Assembly (NCBI GenBank): GCA_016841365.1 | Contig: JAENZI010000001.1 | Location: 1 to 64,000, forward strand | DNA: 64,000 nucleotides | DNA from: Anaerolineaceae bacterium | Lineage (GTDB): Bacteria > Chloroflexota > Anaerolineae > Anaerolineales > Anaerolineaceae | Direction: 5' to 3' | Shown here: piece by piece, positions 1-9,800 of the stretch | How the letters are laid out: each line of letters begins with the position of its first letter | How positions within the stretch are numbered: position 1 is the stretch's first letter | Notes under the pieces: model-generated | The model's input: only the letters and a program-made list of their open reading frames with translations | What the model was told of the DNA's origin: nothing | The model's database searches: none | Program-made: the position numbers and the translations under genes

Positions 1-19
1 ATTTTCATTCTTTGTGAAG

Positions 20-60
20 AGAGGCTGCCCCTTACTTTTGGGACAGCCTCTTTTTATTTT
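20..60 (+). terminator. Rho-independent terminator of a gene upstream of the window
   Basis: A stem of about 11 bp (arms near 20-30 and 40-51, one bulged A) is followed by TTTTTATTTT. The T-run is only on the + strand, so it ends a + strand transcript whose gene lies left of the window. It would not stop the TetR gene, which reads the other way. Confidence 0.85.
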
Positions 61-86
61 CTGACTCATTAATTGAATGTGTTAAT

Positions 87-746
87 TTAGCGGTTTTCCG
101 GGTTGGCTTTCATCCCGGCTTCGATGATTTCCATCAGGTTATCCATTAATTGCTGTGCTTGATCATCCTCGAATAGCGATAAATCGAGATCTTCGGTGTT
201 GGTCAATCCCAAGCGGTTGATAAAATATTTACCGAACTGGTAGAAGACGGTCTCAAGCATGAAAGCCGCCATATCGGGGTCAACCCAATGGGCGACATCC
301 CCATGGAGAATGCCCTGTGAGATCAACTGCTTGAAGAACTGGGTGGTGCCCCGCCGGCGCAGCTCTTCAGTCATCTCAGGGAAGGGAACTTCTTCAACGA
401 AGGCTCTGAAGATAATTTGCGCCAGTCGTGGATGATGAACCTCGAAAATGACATTGGCGAGGAATTGATAGCGAAAATAGGAGAACAAATCGCCGTTCAC
501 ATCGGGCACAGGAAGTTTTTCTAAGAGGGCTCGTTTTTCTTCCGTCGCATATTCGATCAACGTATGATAAAGGTCTTTTTTATCCTCGAAATACTGATAG
601 AAACTACCTTTTGCGATGCCTGCTTTTCGGACGATTTCGGAAATTGATGCGACATCATAGGGATTGGCTGCGAATTCAGTAACAGCGATGATGAGAATGC
701 GCTGGCGTTTATCTTGCGGCAAGTTGTAGAAAGTATCTTTGGGCAT
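87..746 (-). CDS. TetR/AcrR family transcriptional regulator
   Basis: 219 residues. The N-terminal TetR helix-turn-helix is clear: residues about 11-57 include ISEIVRKAGIAKGSFYQYF and the usual KKDLY following it. The C-terminal part is an all-helical ligand-binding domain that I cannot assign to a ligand. The start is supported by GGAGAC about 5 nt before ATG. The gene is divergent from a GPH-type transporter and a chromate transporter across 162 bp, so it probably represses that pair and perhaps itself. A short inverted repeat at 801-814 in the shared intergenic region is a candidate operator. The family is secure; the inducer is unknown. Confidence 0.9.
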   Translation of the reverse strand: MPKDTFYNLPQDKRQRILIIAVTEFAANPYDVASISEIVRKAGIAKGSFYQYFEDKKDLYHTLIEYATEEKRALLEKLPVPDVNGDLFSYFRYQFLANVIFEVHHPRLAQIIFRAFVEEVPFPEMTEELRRRGTTQFFKQLISQGILHGDVAHWVDPDMAAFMLETVFYQFGKYFINRLGLTNTEDLDLSLFEDDQAQQLMDNLMEIIEAGMKANPENR

Positions 747-800
747 GTTGTCTCCAGATGTTATTTTACCCTGAGTTGTTCTTGTGAGCGATGATCGTGG

Positions 801-814
801 TGGTCGTTTGACCA
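801..814. promoter_or_regulatory. candidate TetR operator (inverted repeat)
   Basis: TGGTC-GTTT-GACCA is a perfect 5-bp inverted repeat with a 4-bp centre. It lies between the divergent TetR and MFS genes, 55 nt upstream of the TetR start. TetR proteins usually bind palindromes of about this size, but only position and symmetry support the call. Confidence 0.4.
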
Positions 815-908
815 GAACCCATCTGATCAGGCGAAATCACGCTTTTGGTGGTTAAATTAATGTAAAATTAGGTCAACTTGCCCCTCTACAACACTCAAAG
901 GACTGTTT

Positions 909-2309
909 ATGACCGCCCTCGCCCCACAAAAACGCCTGACATTTAAAACAAAACTCTTTTACGGCTTAGCCTCGCTGGGTTCAGCAACAGTTGCCAGCAT
1001 CTTTGCAGCATTATTGCCTATTTTTTACCAGGATTATCTGGGGCTTTCCGCTCGATGGATCGGGATTGCGTCAGCCATCTATGCCGTGTGGAACGCCATT
1101 AATGATCCACTGTTTGGTTTTGTTACCGACAGCACCCGCTCAAAATTAGGAAGGCGGATCCCGTATTTACGGTTCACAGCACCTTTTTTGGGTCTGACGT
1201 TCATCTTAGTCTGGCTGGCGCCGGAAGGCGCAGGCGACATTACCTTATTCTGGTGGATGCTGGTCACCATGCTGCTCTATGATACCTGCTACACGATCAT
1301 CGGGCTGGTGCACGGGGCATTGATGCCTGAGCTTTCTGAATCGGATGTTGAGCGTAACCAATTATCCATCTCCTCAGCCCTTTTTGGTTTATTGGGTTAT
1401 GTCTTTGGCTTCCTTCTGCCAGACATGTTTCGTCCGCAGACGGGAGGGGATACCTCTTTACTGAGTTTACAGCTTTCGATGGTGGCGGTGGGGATCATTT
1501 CTGCTTTCTTGATCATCCTCACCTCGCTCAAGGTTAAAGAGCGGCGGGAGTTTGCGCTTGTTGACAAACCGTTGAAGTTTTGGGAATCGCTGCGTTATAC
1601 GCTGACCAGCAAGCCCTTTTGGGTATTTGTAAGTATGAACTTCTTGCTGACATTGATGCATTCCATGGCAACCGGGTCCATTTTTTACCTGGCGGATTAT
1701 GTGACGCAGACCAGCACTATGATGCTGTTGATCTATGTGTTTGTGCCCCTGGGGTTGGGCATTCCGCTTGCCAACCCGATCGTGATTAAATTTGGACTGG
1801 TGAAGGCGCAATTGATGTATCTGCTTGTAGGCGGGATCGGTTTAATTTCTCTCGCATTTGTGCCAACGGCGCTAATTCCCATCAGCCTCGTGATCACAGG
1901 GCTTGGATTTTCGGGGCAGCAGACCATCACTTATAACATCTTGGCTTATGTGATTGACGATGACGAAGTCCGCACCGGAAACCGGCGGGAGGGGGCATTT
2001 TATGGCGCAAACGCGCTGCTGACCAAGCCAGCGCAATCGGTAGCCTTGTTTCTGACGGCCTTTGTTTTAGAGCGTTCCGGTTTCGTAACGCGAGCCATGA
2101 ATGCAGGCCAGGCATTTCTTGATCAGCCGGAATCAGCATTGTTTGGCATCCGCTCGATTGTTGGGTTGATCCCGGGGATTGCCATGCTGTTGAGCGCTGT
2201 AATTTTATTCTTCTTCCCAATCAAAGGTGATCGCCTGGCGCGCTTGAAGGCGAAAATCCTGGAGATGCATGCTGAAAAGGAAGAGCAACTTTCGCAGATA
2301 GACCGATGA
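909..2309 (+). CDS. GPH/MFS-type sugar (cation) symporter
   Basis: 466 residues with about 12 hydrophobic segments. The N-terminal half holds the glycoside-pentoside-hexuronide signature: NAINDPLFGFVTDSTRSKLGRR followed by PYL matches the MelB-like D-P-x-x-G...D-x-T-R-S-x-x-G-R-R loop. Family members import or export sugars or related solutes by cation symport across the inner membrane; the substrate cannot be read from sequence. RBS AAAGGA lies about 7 nt before ATG. Its stop overlaps the chromate transporter start (ATGA), so the two are translationally coupled, and both probably answer to the divergent TetR regulator. Confidence 0.85.
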   Translation: MTALAPQKRLTFKTKLFYGLASLGSATVASIFAALLPIFYQDYLGLSARWIGIASAIYAVWNAINDPLFGFVTDSTRSKLGRRIPYLRFTAPFLGLTFILVWLAPEGAGDITLFWWMLVTMLLYDTCYTIIGLVHGALMPELSESDVERNQLSISSALFGLLGYVFGFLLPDMFRPQTGGDTSLLSLQLSMVAVGIISAFLIILTSLKVKERREFALVDKPLKFWESLRYTLTSKPFWVFVSMNFLLTLMHSMATGSIFYLADYVTQTSTMMLLIYVFVPLGLGIPLANPIVIKFGLVKAQLMYLLVGGIGLISLAFVPTALIPISLVITGLGFSGQQTITYNILAYVIDDDEVRTGNRREGAFYGANALLTKPAQSVALFLTAFVLERSGFVTRAMNAGQAFLDQPESALFGIRSIVGLIPGIAMLLSAVILFFFPIKGDRLARLKAKILEMHAEKEEQLSQIDR

Positions 2310-3442
2310 AGAATAAACTAATCCGCATGGCATTGGCGTTCTTGAAATTGGGTTTTACTGCCTTTGGCGGGCCGGCAACCTCTTACGCGATGATGCGCGA
2401 GGAATTTGTGCTGCGCAAGAAGTGGCTGAGCGAAGAAGAGTTTTTTGATTACCTGGGGATTGCCAATCTTGTGCCCGGGCCAAATGCGACTGAACTCGCA
2501 ATGCTGATTGGCTATCACAGCGCTGGTGTGTGGGGGTTTGTGGTCGCCGGGGTTTGCCTGGTTTTTCCGGCCATGTTGACCGTATTGGGCTTTGCCTGGT
2601 CTTATGTTCAATTTGGCACACTGCCGGTGCTGGATGGGGTGCTGTATGCCATCAAACCCGTTGTCGTAGCGATCTTGCTTTCTGCATTGTGGGGATTGAT
2701 CAAACCTCGCGTCAAGCAGATGGTAGGCATGCTTGTGGCTGTCGGTGTCACTGCGGCTTATCTGCTGGGCGTCAGTCCAATCCTCCTCATGCTGGGAGGC
2801 GGGCTGTTAATGCTTTTGATCACATTATTCAATAAAACAGGGAATGTGCCAATGTTGCTGTTGGTTGGCGGTATGCCTGGCGTCCTTTTCAACAGGCTGG
2901 CTGAGCGCACAGCATTCAACCTATCCCGATTGTTCTGGGTCTTTCTGAAAGCCGGGGCGTTGATGTATGGCAGTGGTTATGTCTTGCTAGCCTTTATTCA
3001 CGAAGATCTTGTGGTCCAATTGCAGTGGCTTAATGAAAGCCAATTGATTGACGCCGTGGCTGTGGGACAGGTGACCCCCGGACCGCTTTTCACTACCGCG
3101 ACATTTGTGGGTTATGTGCTGGGCGGTTTGCCAGCGGCGTTATTGGCGACATTGGGGATGTTCTTGCCTTCGATGATCATCATGGTGATCATGCTTATGG
3201 TATATGAAAAGGTGCATAATTCTACAACGATATCAAAATTCCTGACAGGGGTTAATTTCGCTGCGTTGGGACTGATGGCGGGGGTCACCTGGGAGGTCGC
3301 CCGAACCGCTGTGCTAGACCCTCTCACGGGAGTGATTGCCGCTATAGCGCTGTTGTTGATCGTGCGGTTTAAAGTAAGTGCCCCTTGGTTAATCCTTGGC
3401 GGCGCGGCGATCGGTTTGATCCGCATGGCCTTCACCGGGTGA
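2306..3442 (+). CDS. chrA: chromate transporter, two-domain ChrA type
   Basis: 378 residues, the usual length of long-chain CHR proteins made of two tandem CHR domains. The first domain has FTAFGGPA near residues 17-24 and GIANLVPGPNATE near 52-64; the second repeats the pattern with GQVTPGPLFTTATFVGY around 250. About ten membrane segments are visible. Family members export chromate or sulfate-like anions; the true substrate here is unknown. It starts inside the MFS stop codon (ATGA overlap) and its 3' end overlaps the convergent peptidase gene by 54 nt. Confidence 0.88.
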   Translation: MKNKLIRMALAFLKLGFTAFGGPATSYAMMREEFVLRKKWLSEEEFFDYLGIANLVPGPNATELAMLIGYHSAGVWGFVVAGVCLVFPAMLTVLGFAWSYVQFGTLPVLDGVLYAIKPVVVAILLSALWGLIKPRVKQMVGMLVAVGVTAAYLLGVSPILLMLGGGLLMLLITLFNKTGNVPMLLLVGGMPGVLFNRLAERTAFNLSRLFWVFLKAGALMYGSGYVLLAFIHEDLVVQLQWLNESQLIDAVAVGQVTPGPLFTTATFVGYVLGGLPAALLATLGMFLPSMIIMVIMLMVYEKVHNSTTISKFLTGVNFAALGLMAGVTWEVARTAVLDPLTGVIAAIALLLIVRFKVSAPWLILGGAAIGLIRMAFTG

Positions 3443-4159
3443 GCGCTCTTTAAGAAAGCGGCTTGTGAGTTGGCCGCGGGGCGTCAGCCAGAAGTTCTGA
3501 TAATTTCTGCCCCAATCCCACTGTTCACCAAATTTTGTCAGCCGGCTGGCGGCATTGCTTGCCCGTTGTTTGGCATCTTCAGGGAAGATAGTTGCGGCAA
3601 AACTTTCTGCCAGGTCTTCGCTGGCGTTAAAGTTACGGTCAACCCCGCAGGGGGGCGGGGCTTTACCCGGGTGATACCACAGCGCCTGCCAGTCGATTTT
3701 CCAGTTGAGATCAAGTTTTTGGGCAGTCTTCCTCAGCCATTTTTCAAACGAGCGCAGTTTGCGCTTGAGCCATTCCCATCTGCCTGCCCCCAGGCTTTTA
3801 CGCAGCCACTGTTCAGGCTGTTTCTCCCAGGCATTGTTCCAGCGGTGTCCGAGTTCGTGTGCCAGGGTCCAGTCCGTCCAGTCATCATCCAGGTAGACCT
3901 CATCCCCCTTTGTTCTGCCGGCTCTGCCGGGCCTTCCACTGTGGAAGAATTTTGTCGCTTGATCGTTGAAAATCTGCGGGAGGGTGAGCGCATTCGCCTG
4001 AACCGCCAGACGGTGGAACACCTGCCAGATCCGACGGATTTCCTTCTCTGACCAATCGTTATCAAGATGGATGCGCCATGAGGCTAATTCTTGTTTGATC
4101 TGGCTAAGAGTTAGGTTCGAGGTTTGTTTTTCTGAGGTGCTGCCGGATGTATTTTCCAT
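3389..4159 (-). CDS. predicted zinc metallopeptidase, HELGH type
   Basis: 256 residues, not assignable to a named family by eye. The motif WTLAHELGHRWNNAW puts HExxH at residues 101-105, and NASEDLAESFAA (about 178-189) supplies an E-D-x-x-E-x-F-A helix like the third-ligand helix of ImmA/lethal-factor-like gluzincins. No signal peptide or membrane segment is visible, so it is probably cytoplasmic. The N-terminal 80 residues are helical and polar. The start at 4159 has no Shine-Dalgarno. It is convergent with chrA (54-nt overlap) and otherwise stands alone, so context gives no function. Confidence 0.6.
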   Translation of the reverse strand: MENTSGSTSEKQTSNLTLSQIKQELASWRIHLDNDWSEKEIRRIWQVFHRLAVQANALTLPQIFNDQATKFFHSGRPGRAGRTKGDEVYLDDDWTDWTLAHELGHRWNNAWEKQPEQWLRKSLGAGRWEWLKRKLRSFEKWLRKTAQKLDLNWKIDWQALWYHPGKAPPPCGVDRNFNASEDLAESFAATIFPEDAKQRASNAASRLTKFGEQWDWGRNYQNFWLTPRGQLTSRFLKERSPGEGHADQTDRRAAKD

Positions 4160-4344
4160 GGGTTGAATGTCAGATATGTTGGGATAGCTGGTTTTAGTTT
4201 ATCACGATACCGGCTGATTTTTCAGATATGGTTGTTTTTTCTGGAGGGGTTGGACTTCATCAAGGCTCATCATCTATCACGAAAAGACTCCGTGTTTCCA
4301 ATCCGTGTAAGGGCGTTCTGCTGAAGAAACCGCACCAATATGTG

Positions 4345-4350
4345 TATAAT
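4345..4350 (+). promoter_or_regulatory. candidate -10 box for phosphofructokinase
   Basis: TATAAT lies 37 nt before the chosen ATG at 4388. No good -35 hexamer is seen at the usual spacing. It falls inside the 5' extension of the open frame, which argues against the more upstream ATG at 4340. Confidence 0.4.
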
Positions 4351-4387
4351 TGAGGATGAATGCAAGCACAGGTCGAAAGGAATTGAA

Positions 4388-5509
4388 ATGACGAAACGAA
4401 TCGGATTATTAACAGCCGGAAGCGATTGCCCAGGGCTAAATGCAGCCATCCGGGCATTTGGTAAAGCCGCGCGCAGCACGCATGGCATGACGCTGGTGGG
4501 TTTTCGCGACGGTTTTAGAGGATTGGTGACCAATCATACGATCGATTTATCCGGCGATGCTCTTTCGAATGTGCTCACAGCCGGCGGAACGATTTTAGGC
4601 ACTAACCGGGATGTTCCGCAGGCGTTTGAGGAGGATGGAAAACGCGTCGACCGAACCAGCAATGCCGTGGATGTTTATAAAGAAAACAAACTGGATGCGC
4701 TGGTGTGCATTGGCGGGCGGGAGACACAGGCAGCCGCATTGCACCTGGCAAAAGCCGGGTTGAATGTGGTCACCCTGCCGAAATCAGCCGATAATGACGT
4801 GCCGCTGACGGACGTGACAATTGGTTTTGACACCGCCCAGGCGATTGCGACAGAGGCGATTGACCGTCTGCACAGCACGGCTAACAGCAACCACCGCATC
4901 ATCATCGTTGAGATTATGGGGCGTGAGGTCGGGTGGTTGACTTTAGGCGCAGGGATCGCTTCTGGCTCGGACGTGATTCTGATCCCTGAAATCCCTTATC
5001 ACATTGACAAAATTTCGCAGGCGATTCTTGAGCGTAAAGAAGCCGGCAAAATGTTCAGCATTGTGGCTGTGGCTGAAGGGGCGAATTCATCTGAGCTGGT
5101 GGCATTTTTTGAGCGCTCGATGAAGATCAACCGAAAGGTTCATGAAGGCGAATCCTTTGAGACCAGCAAAGACCGTATGACCGAGCTGAAGAAAAAATAC
5201 ACCGGGCAGACGCTGCTTTTGGCGAACCGGCTGGAAGAGACCACCGGGATCGAGAGCCGCATCACGATTTTGGGGTATTTGTTGCGGGGCGGGGCACCCT
5301 CAGCCAGTGACCGGGTGTTGGCAACTCATTTGGGTACCCATGCCGCAGATCTTGTTGAAGCGGGTGAATTCGGAAAGATGGTGGCGTTTCAAAACGGCCA
5401 TGCCGTGTGTGTGGCTTTGGAAGATGTGGCAGGTAAAGAAAAGAAGGTGCCCTTAGATCACCCATGGATCGTCGCTGCCCGGCATGTCGGGACGGTGCTT
5501 GGCGATTGA
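4388..5509 (+). CDS. 6-phosphofructokinase family protein with altered nucleotide-site residues
   Basis: 373 residues from ATG 4388, preceded by GAAAGGAATTGAA; an upstream in-frame ATG (4340) lacks an RBS. Family motifs: TAGSDCPGLNA (9-19), GGTILGTNR (66-74), ADND (134-137, the catalytic Asp pair of the TIDND motif), TIGFDTA (about 143-149) and EIMGREVGWL. The usual GGDG(S/T) (ATP enzymes) or GGDD/GGED (PPi or mixed enzymes) is replaced by GGRET at 109-113, placing Arg and Glu where Asp and Gly or Asp contact Mg and phosphoryl donor. The sugar-phosphate site looks intact. It could be an unusual donor-specific PFK or a paralogue with another substrate. It is monocistronic. Confidence 0.8.
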   Translation: MTKRIGLLTAGSDCPGLNAAIRAFGKAARSTHGMTLVGFRDGFRGLVTNHTIDLSGDALSNVLTAGGTILGTNRDVPQAFEEDGKRVDRTSNAVDVYKENKLDALVCIGGRETQAAALHLAKAGLNVVTLPKSADNDVPLTDVTIGFDTAQAIATEAIDRLHSTANSNHRIIIVEIMGREVGWLTLGAGIASGSDVILIPEIPYHIDKISQAILERKEAGKMFSIVAVAEGANSSELVAFFERSMKINRKVHEGESFETSKDRMTELKKKYTGQTLLLANRLEETTGIESRITILGYLLRGGAPSASDRVLATHLGTHAADLVEAGEFGKMVAFQNGHAVCVALEDVAGKEKKVPLDHPWIVAARHVGTVLGD

Positions 5510-5561
5510 TCAACTACACCTTTTTTAATCTTGTTCAGCGTCTAAAAATTTTTTGAAGTTT

Positions 5562-6650
5562 TTACTCAAATAAAACCCTCAATGACTGGCATCTTTCGAT
5601 GTTTTCCAGCAGATCGATGTTGTCTGAGATCTGATCCACGCCCCCCAGCATTCGAGGTAGTGCTTTTACATCTGGATCTTTAATCTGCTCAAGCAGCGCT
5701 TCTACGTACCTGCCGGCATGGGGGACGAGGAATGGCCGGCTATAGAAATTTGTCACCTCGGTCTTGATGTTTGGGGTAAGCGCCAGTGTGTTATGAGCCT
5801 CACCCAAAATCAGGTAGGCATTCGCCAGGTGATTTTGGCGATCAACCCAATGTTGGCTGTTCAGAATATCCTTGAAAATAGGCAAAAGGCGGGGGGCAAT
5901 TTGTAATTGGTTGAAGGCTGAACCAAACCATTTGCTATAAGGCGCAAACGCTTTTTCAAGCAGGAAACACAAGCCCATCATGTCGCGGATCAATCGTGCG
6001 GCAATCAGGCGTGAGCCCAGGTCATCCTCCACGCTGCCGGTTCGTCCGACAAAGGGTTCTTCCTGGTCGATCCGACGCCACTGGTTTGCCATCAGGTAGA
6101 GCCATAGATCGTGCGGATACCATTCAAAGCGCTGGCGCAATTGAGTGAGAGATCCCAGCCCGTCGTAGTAGATTTTGCCGGATTTCACGATGCGCAAACG
6201 CTGCTGCGGGATGGTCAACCAGGCTGCGGGTGTGATGGGATGGCGAATATCCACACCCAGATTGGCAATAAAGAAATCCTCCGGAGTTGTGATGGTGACC
6301 ATGTGATTGATCGGATAAGATTCCTTTTTCGCCATTTTTCCACCATCTTCAAGGGGTTCACCAAAATGGGTGGGGAAGCCGTGAATTTCGAACGGCAGGT
6401 GATGTGCGAAGTGTGCCTTAATTGCCTCTGCATATGATGTGTGATCTGAGGGCGATAAAAAGAGGGTCATCCTCGGCCCCCAGCCGTGATCCATGGACAT
6501 GGGCGTGTCAAAACCAAGCACATCCGAGCCATAGTCCAATCGTGCGGCTGAATAAGGCAGTTGGGGAAATGAATCAGCCATAATGGGCCGGATGGCCTCA
6601 TCAAAAAAATATTCACTTAGTTTAAGCCCGGGGATAAATTGTGTCATCAT
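5562..6650 (-). CDS. DUF4037 domain protein (nucleotidyltransferase-like)
   Basis: 362 residues. The N-terminal part LDYGSDVLGFDTPMS followed by MDHGWGP is the pattern of DUF4037 proteins, in which a G-S-D segment and acidic residues suggest a nucleotidyltransferase fold. The remaining three quarters is helical and ends near residue 362 without a further recognisable domain. RBS AGGAAAG precedes the double ATG. It is convergent with phosphofructokinase across 52 bp that lack a clear terminator. Biochemical function of the family is unknown to me; a role in small-molecule or RNA nucleotidylation is only an inference. Confidence 0.7.
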   Translation of the reverse strand: MMTQFIPGLKLSEYFFDEAIRPIMADSFPQLPYSAARLDYGSDVLGFDTPMSMDHGWGPRMTLFLSPSDHTSYAEAIKAHFAHHLPFEIHGFPTHFGEPLEDGGKMAKKESYPINHMVTITTPEDFFIANLGVDIRHPITPAAWLTIPQQRLRIVKSGKIYYDGLGSLTQLRQRFEWYPHDLWLYLMANQWRRIDQEEPFVGRTGSVEDDLGSRLIAARLIRDMMGLCFLLEKAFAPYSKWFGSAFNQLQIAPRLLPIFKDILNSQHWVDRQNHLANAYLILGEAHNTLALTPNIKTEVTNFYSRPFLVPHAGRYVEALLEQIKDPDVKALPRMLGGVDQISDNIDLLENIERCQSLRVLFE

Positions 6651-6896
6651 AGGTTTTCTTTCCTGATAGGATAATTTAATTATAACGAAAGGCTGAAATT
6701 ATATATCTTGCCAATTATCAGTGTTATCAATTCGCAATTGTTTTGGATGTTCGGTTAGATCTGTCATACTATAACAGTCCAGACCATCATCAGGATATCG
6801 GTTAAAATCAAGGTCAGCATGATTTATCAAATGCTGATGGTGTTGTTCATTTCATCAGCCCAAAACTATGCAGACCAATTGCGGAAAGGATCACGC

Positions 6897-9800
6897 ATGT
6901 CCCTCACCTTAGAATGGCGTCATCGGATCATGGCATGGCGTCATGAGCTTTCACAACACTTTTATCAGGTGCTTGCCCCCATAAGCCTGGAGGCGGCTTT
7001 CACCAAAGATCAATACCGATTACAGCAGGCTGAGGCGCAACTTCAATTTGAGCCTGTTGCGCCCGGTTTTTCCTGGGGGGCGAAATGGGAATACGGCTGG
7101 TTCAGAGGAGAATTCACCTTACCCGAGGCTGCCGCTGGGCAGATGATCGCGCTGATGATGGATGTCGGCGCTGAGGCTGCCGTTTACGTTAATGGGGATT
7201 ATGCCGGTGCCGTGGATGAATATCACAAAGCGATTATCGTCACCGATTCTGCAATTGCAGGGGGAACCTACCATGTGGTGTTGGAAGCTTATGCAGGTCA
7301 CGGCCCGCGCGAATGGCGCTCAGGTCCGACGCCCCCGGACCGGGTAACCGTGCCCGAACCACCTGATGCACAGTGCACAGTCGGGCAAAGCCACTTTGGG
7401 GTCTGGCAGGAGACCGCCTATCAGCTCAGCATGGATGTGGAAACGCTGTGGGATGTGCGAGAAAACATCGATGAGGAGTCTTTGCGGGTGATGGAAATTG
7501 ATGATGGATTGAAGGACTTCACCCTGATTGCGGATTTTGAAGCACCTAGGGTAGAAATGCTGGAGAGCCTGCAAAAGGCACGCGAAAGTTTGAAACCGCT
7601 GTTGGATAAAAAGAATGGCGATACCACACCGGAGATGGTCGCCTTTGGGCACGCGCATATTGATGTCGCCTGGTTATGGCAGCTGGCAGAGACAGAACGT
7701 AAATGCGTGCGCACCTTCAGCACGCAACTGGCATTGATGGCGCGTTACCCTGAATATAAATTCTTGCAAAGCCAACCGCATCTGTATCAGATGGTTAAAG
7801 AACACTACCCTGACTTGTATGAGAAGATCCTGGCTGCTATTAAACGGGGACAATGGATCCCGGATGGGGCAGCCTGGGTAGAACCAGATACCAATATCAG
7901 CGGCGGTGAAAGCCTGATCCGCCAGTTGATCCACGGGAAACGCTTTTACCAGGACGAGTTTGGAGTGGATTGTGAATTGCTCTGGCTGCCGGATGTGTTT
8001 GGTTACTCCGGTGCGCTGCCGCAAATCATGCGCGGCTGTGGTGTGAAATACTTCTCGACCCAAAAGATCTTTTGGGCTTACCATGGCGGCGCAGCCTTTC
8101 CATATAACACCTTCATTTGGGAGGGGATTGATGGATCGCAGGTGCTGGCACACTTTCATAATGATTACAACAGCGAGACCAAACCTGCCAACATCATCGG
8201 GCGTTGGAAGGAAAGGGTGCAAAAGGATGGTTTTTCGAAACGGTTGTTTCCCTTTGGGTGGGGGGATGGGGGCGGCGGCCCAACACGGGAGCACCTGGAG
8301 TATGCCTGTCGGCAGGAGAACCTTGAAGGGGTGCCAAAGTTCAGAATTGATGCACCTATTGTGTATTTTAAAGAGCAGGAAGCTGACGGCTGGCCGGATG
8401 CCCGTTATGTGGGCGAACTGTATTTCCAGGCACATCGCGGCACTTATACCTCGCAGGCGCACACTAAGGCGCTCAACCGCCGAAGCGAATTTGCACTGCG
8501 CGAGGCTGAGTTTTGGGGTGCAGCAGCCATGTGGCTGAACGATTTTGAATTCCCTTATACGTTGTGGGATAAGACCTGGAAGACGTTGCTCCTCAACCAG
8601 TTCCATGATATCCTGCCGGGCTCATCCATTCAGCGGGTGTATGAGCAGGCGGAGGAACAATTGACAGAGGTGGTGAATACCGCTGACCAGATCACCCAAT
8701 CTGCCTTGACGGCGCTGCATGAGAATTCGGAGGGCGTGACAGCCTTCAACTCACTCTCTTGGGAACGGGAAGCGCTGATCTCCCTGCCTGAGGGAATCGC
8801 AGGTCTGCAAACTAGCGCAGGTGAAAGCGTGCCAGTTCAGGAGTTGGATGGGCAGACCTACGCGGAGGTCTCCATCCCACCGTGTGGCTGGGAGAGTTAC
8901 GTAACCGGCACACCGAGGAAAATTGAAAACACAATCTCAGTCAGTCAACATCACATGGAAAATGAATGGGTGCGGGTGGAATTCAATGCGCTTGGTGAAA
9001 TTGTCAGCATTTTTGACAAGGTCAATCAGAGCGAATTGGCAGCGGGTCGCTGTAACAGCTTGCGTATGTACCAGGACATCCCCAGTGCATTTGATGCGTG
9101 GGATATTGACAGCATGTATCCCGAGACTCCGGTGAGGCTGGCTGATAAAGCGCAAATCGAAGTGATTGCCCAAGGGCCGTTATTCGGCAGGCTGATTGTC
9201 AAACGCCAGTTGAACCATTCGACGATGATCCAAACTATCACTCTAAGGCGCAACGCACGCCGGATGGACTTCCATACGGTGATTGACTGGCAGGAACGGC
9301 ATAAGCTATTAAAGGTTAACTTCCCGGTGGCTTACCGCTCAAGGGAAGCGCTGCACGAAATCCAGTTTGGGCACCAGCCGCGACCCACGCACGGCTCACG
9401 TGAATTTGACCGGGATCGTTTTGAGGTAGCGAATCACAAATGGACGGCTTTGGAAGAAGCAGAGCGCGGGTTTGCACTGCTCAACGACTCGAAGTATGGC
9501 GTAAATGTTACCGATAACAGCATCAACCTGACGCTGCTCAAGTCTGCCCTGGCGCCAGATATGAACGCAGACCGTGGCCGGCAGGAATTCACCTACGCCT
9601 TCTATTTTTGGGATACATCCCTGGCTGAAAGCGGCTTGGTACAGCAGGGTTATGAAATGAATGTGCCTGTGCAGGTGCAAAAAGGTTGGGCTGGCTCAAA
9701 ATCCTTGTTTGCTCTGAACAGGGATAACATCATCCTGGAAACCGTCAAACCTGCTGAGGATACTGCTTCGAATGACCTGGTGCTGCGATTGTATGAATCA

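Noticed and set aside
3470-4051. 193-residue + strand open frame
   Set aside because: Shadow of the predicted metallopeptidase on the minus strand; its composition and lack of motifs show it is not coding.
6819-6896. 26-residue N-terminal extension of the mannosidase
   Set aside because: No RBS before 6819, whereas GGAAAGGA precedes 6897 at proper spacing.
7674-8606. 310-residue open frame on the minus strand opposite the mannosidase
   Set aside because: Mirror of the GH38 catalytic region, which carries all active-site motifs on the + strand; no RBS or domain.
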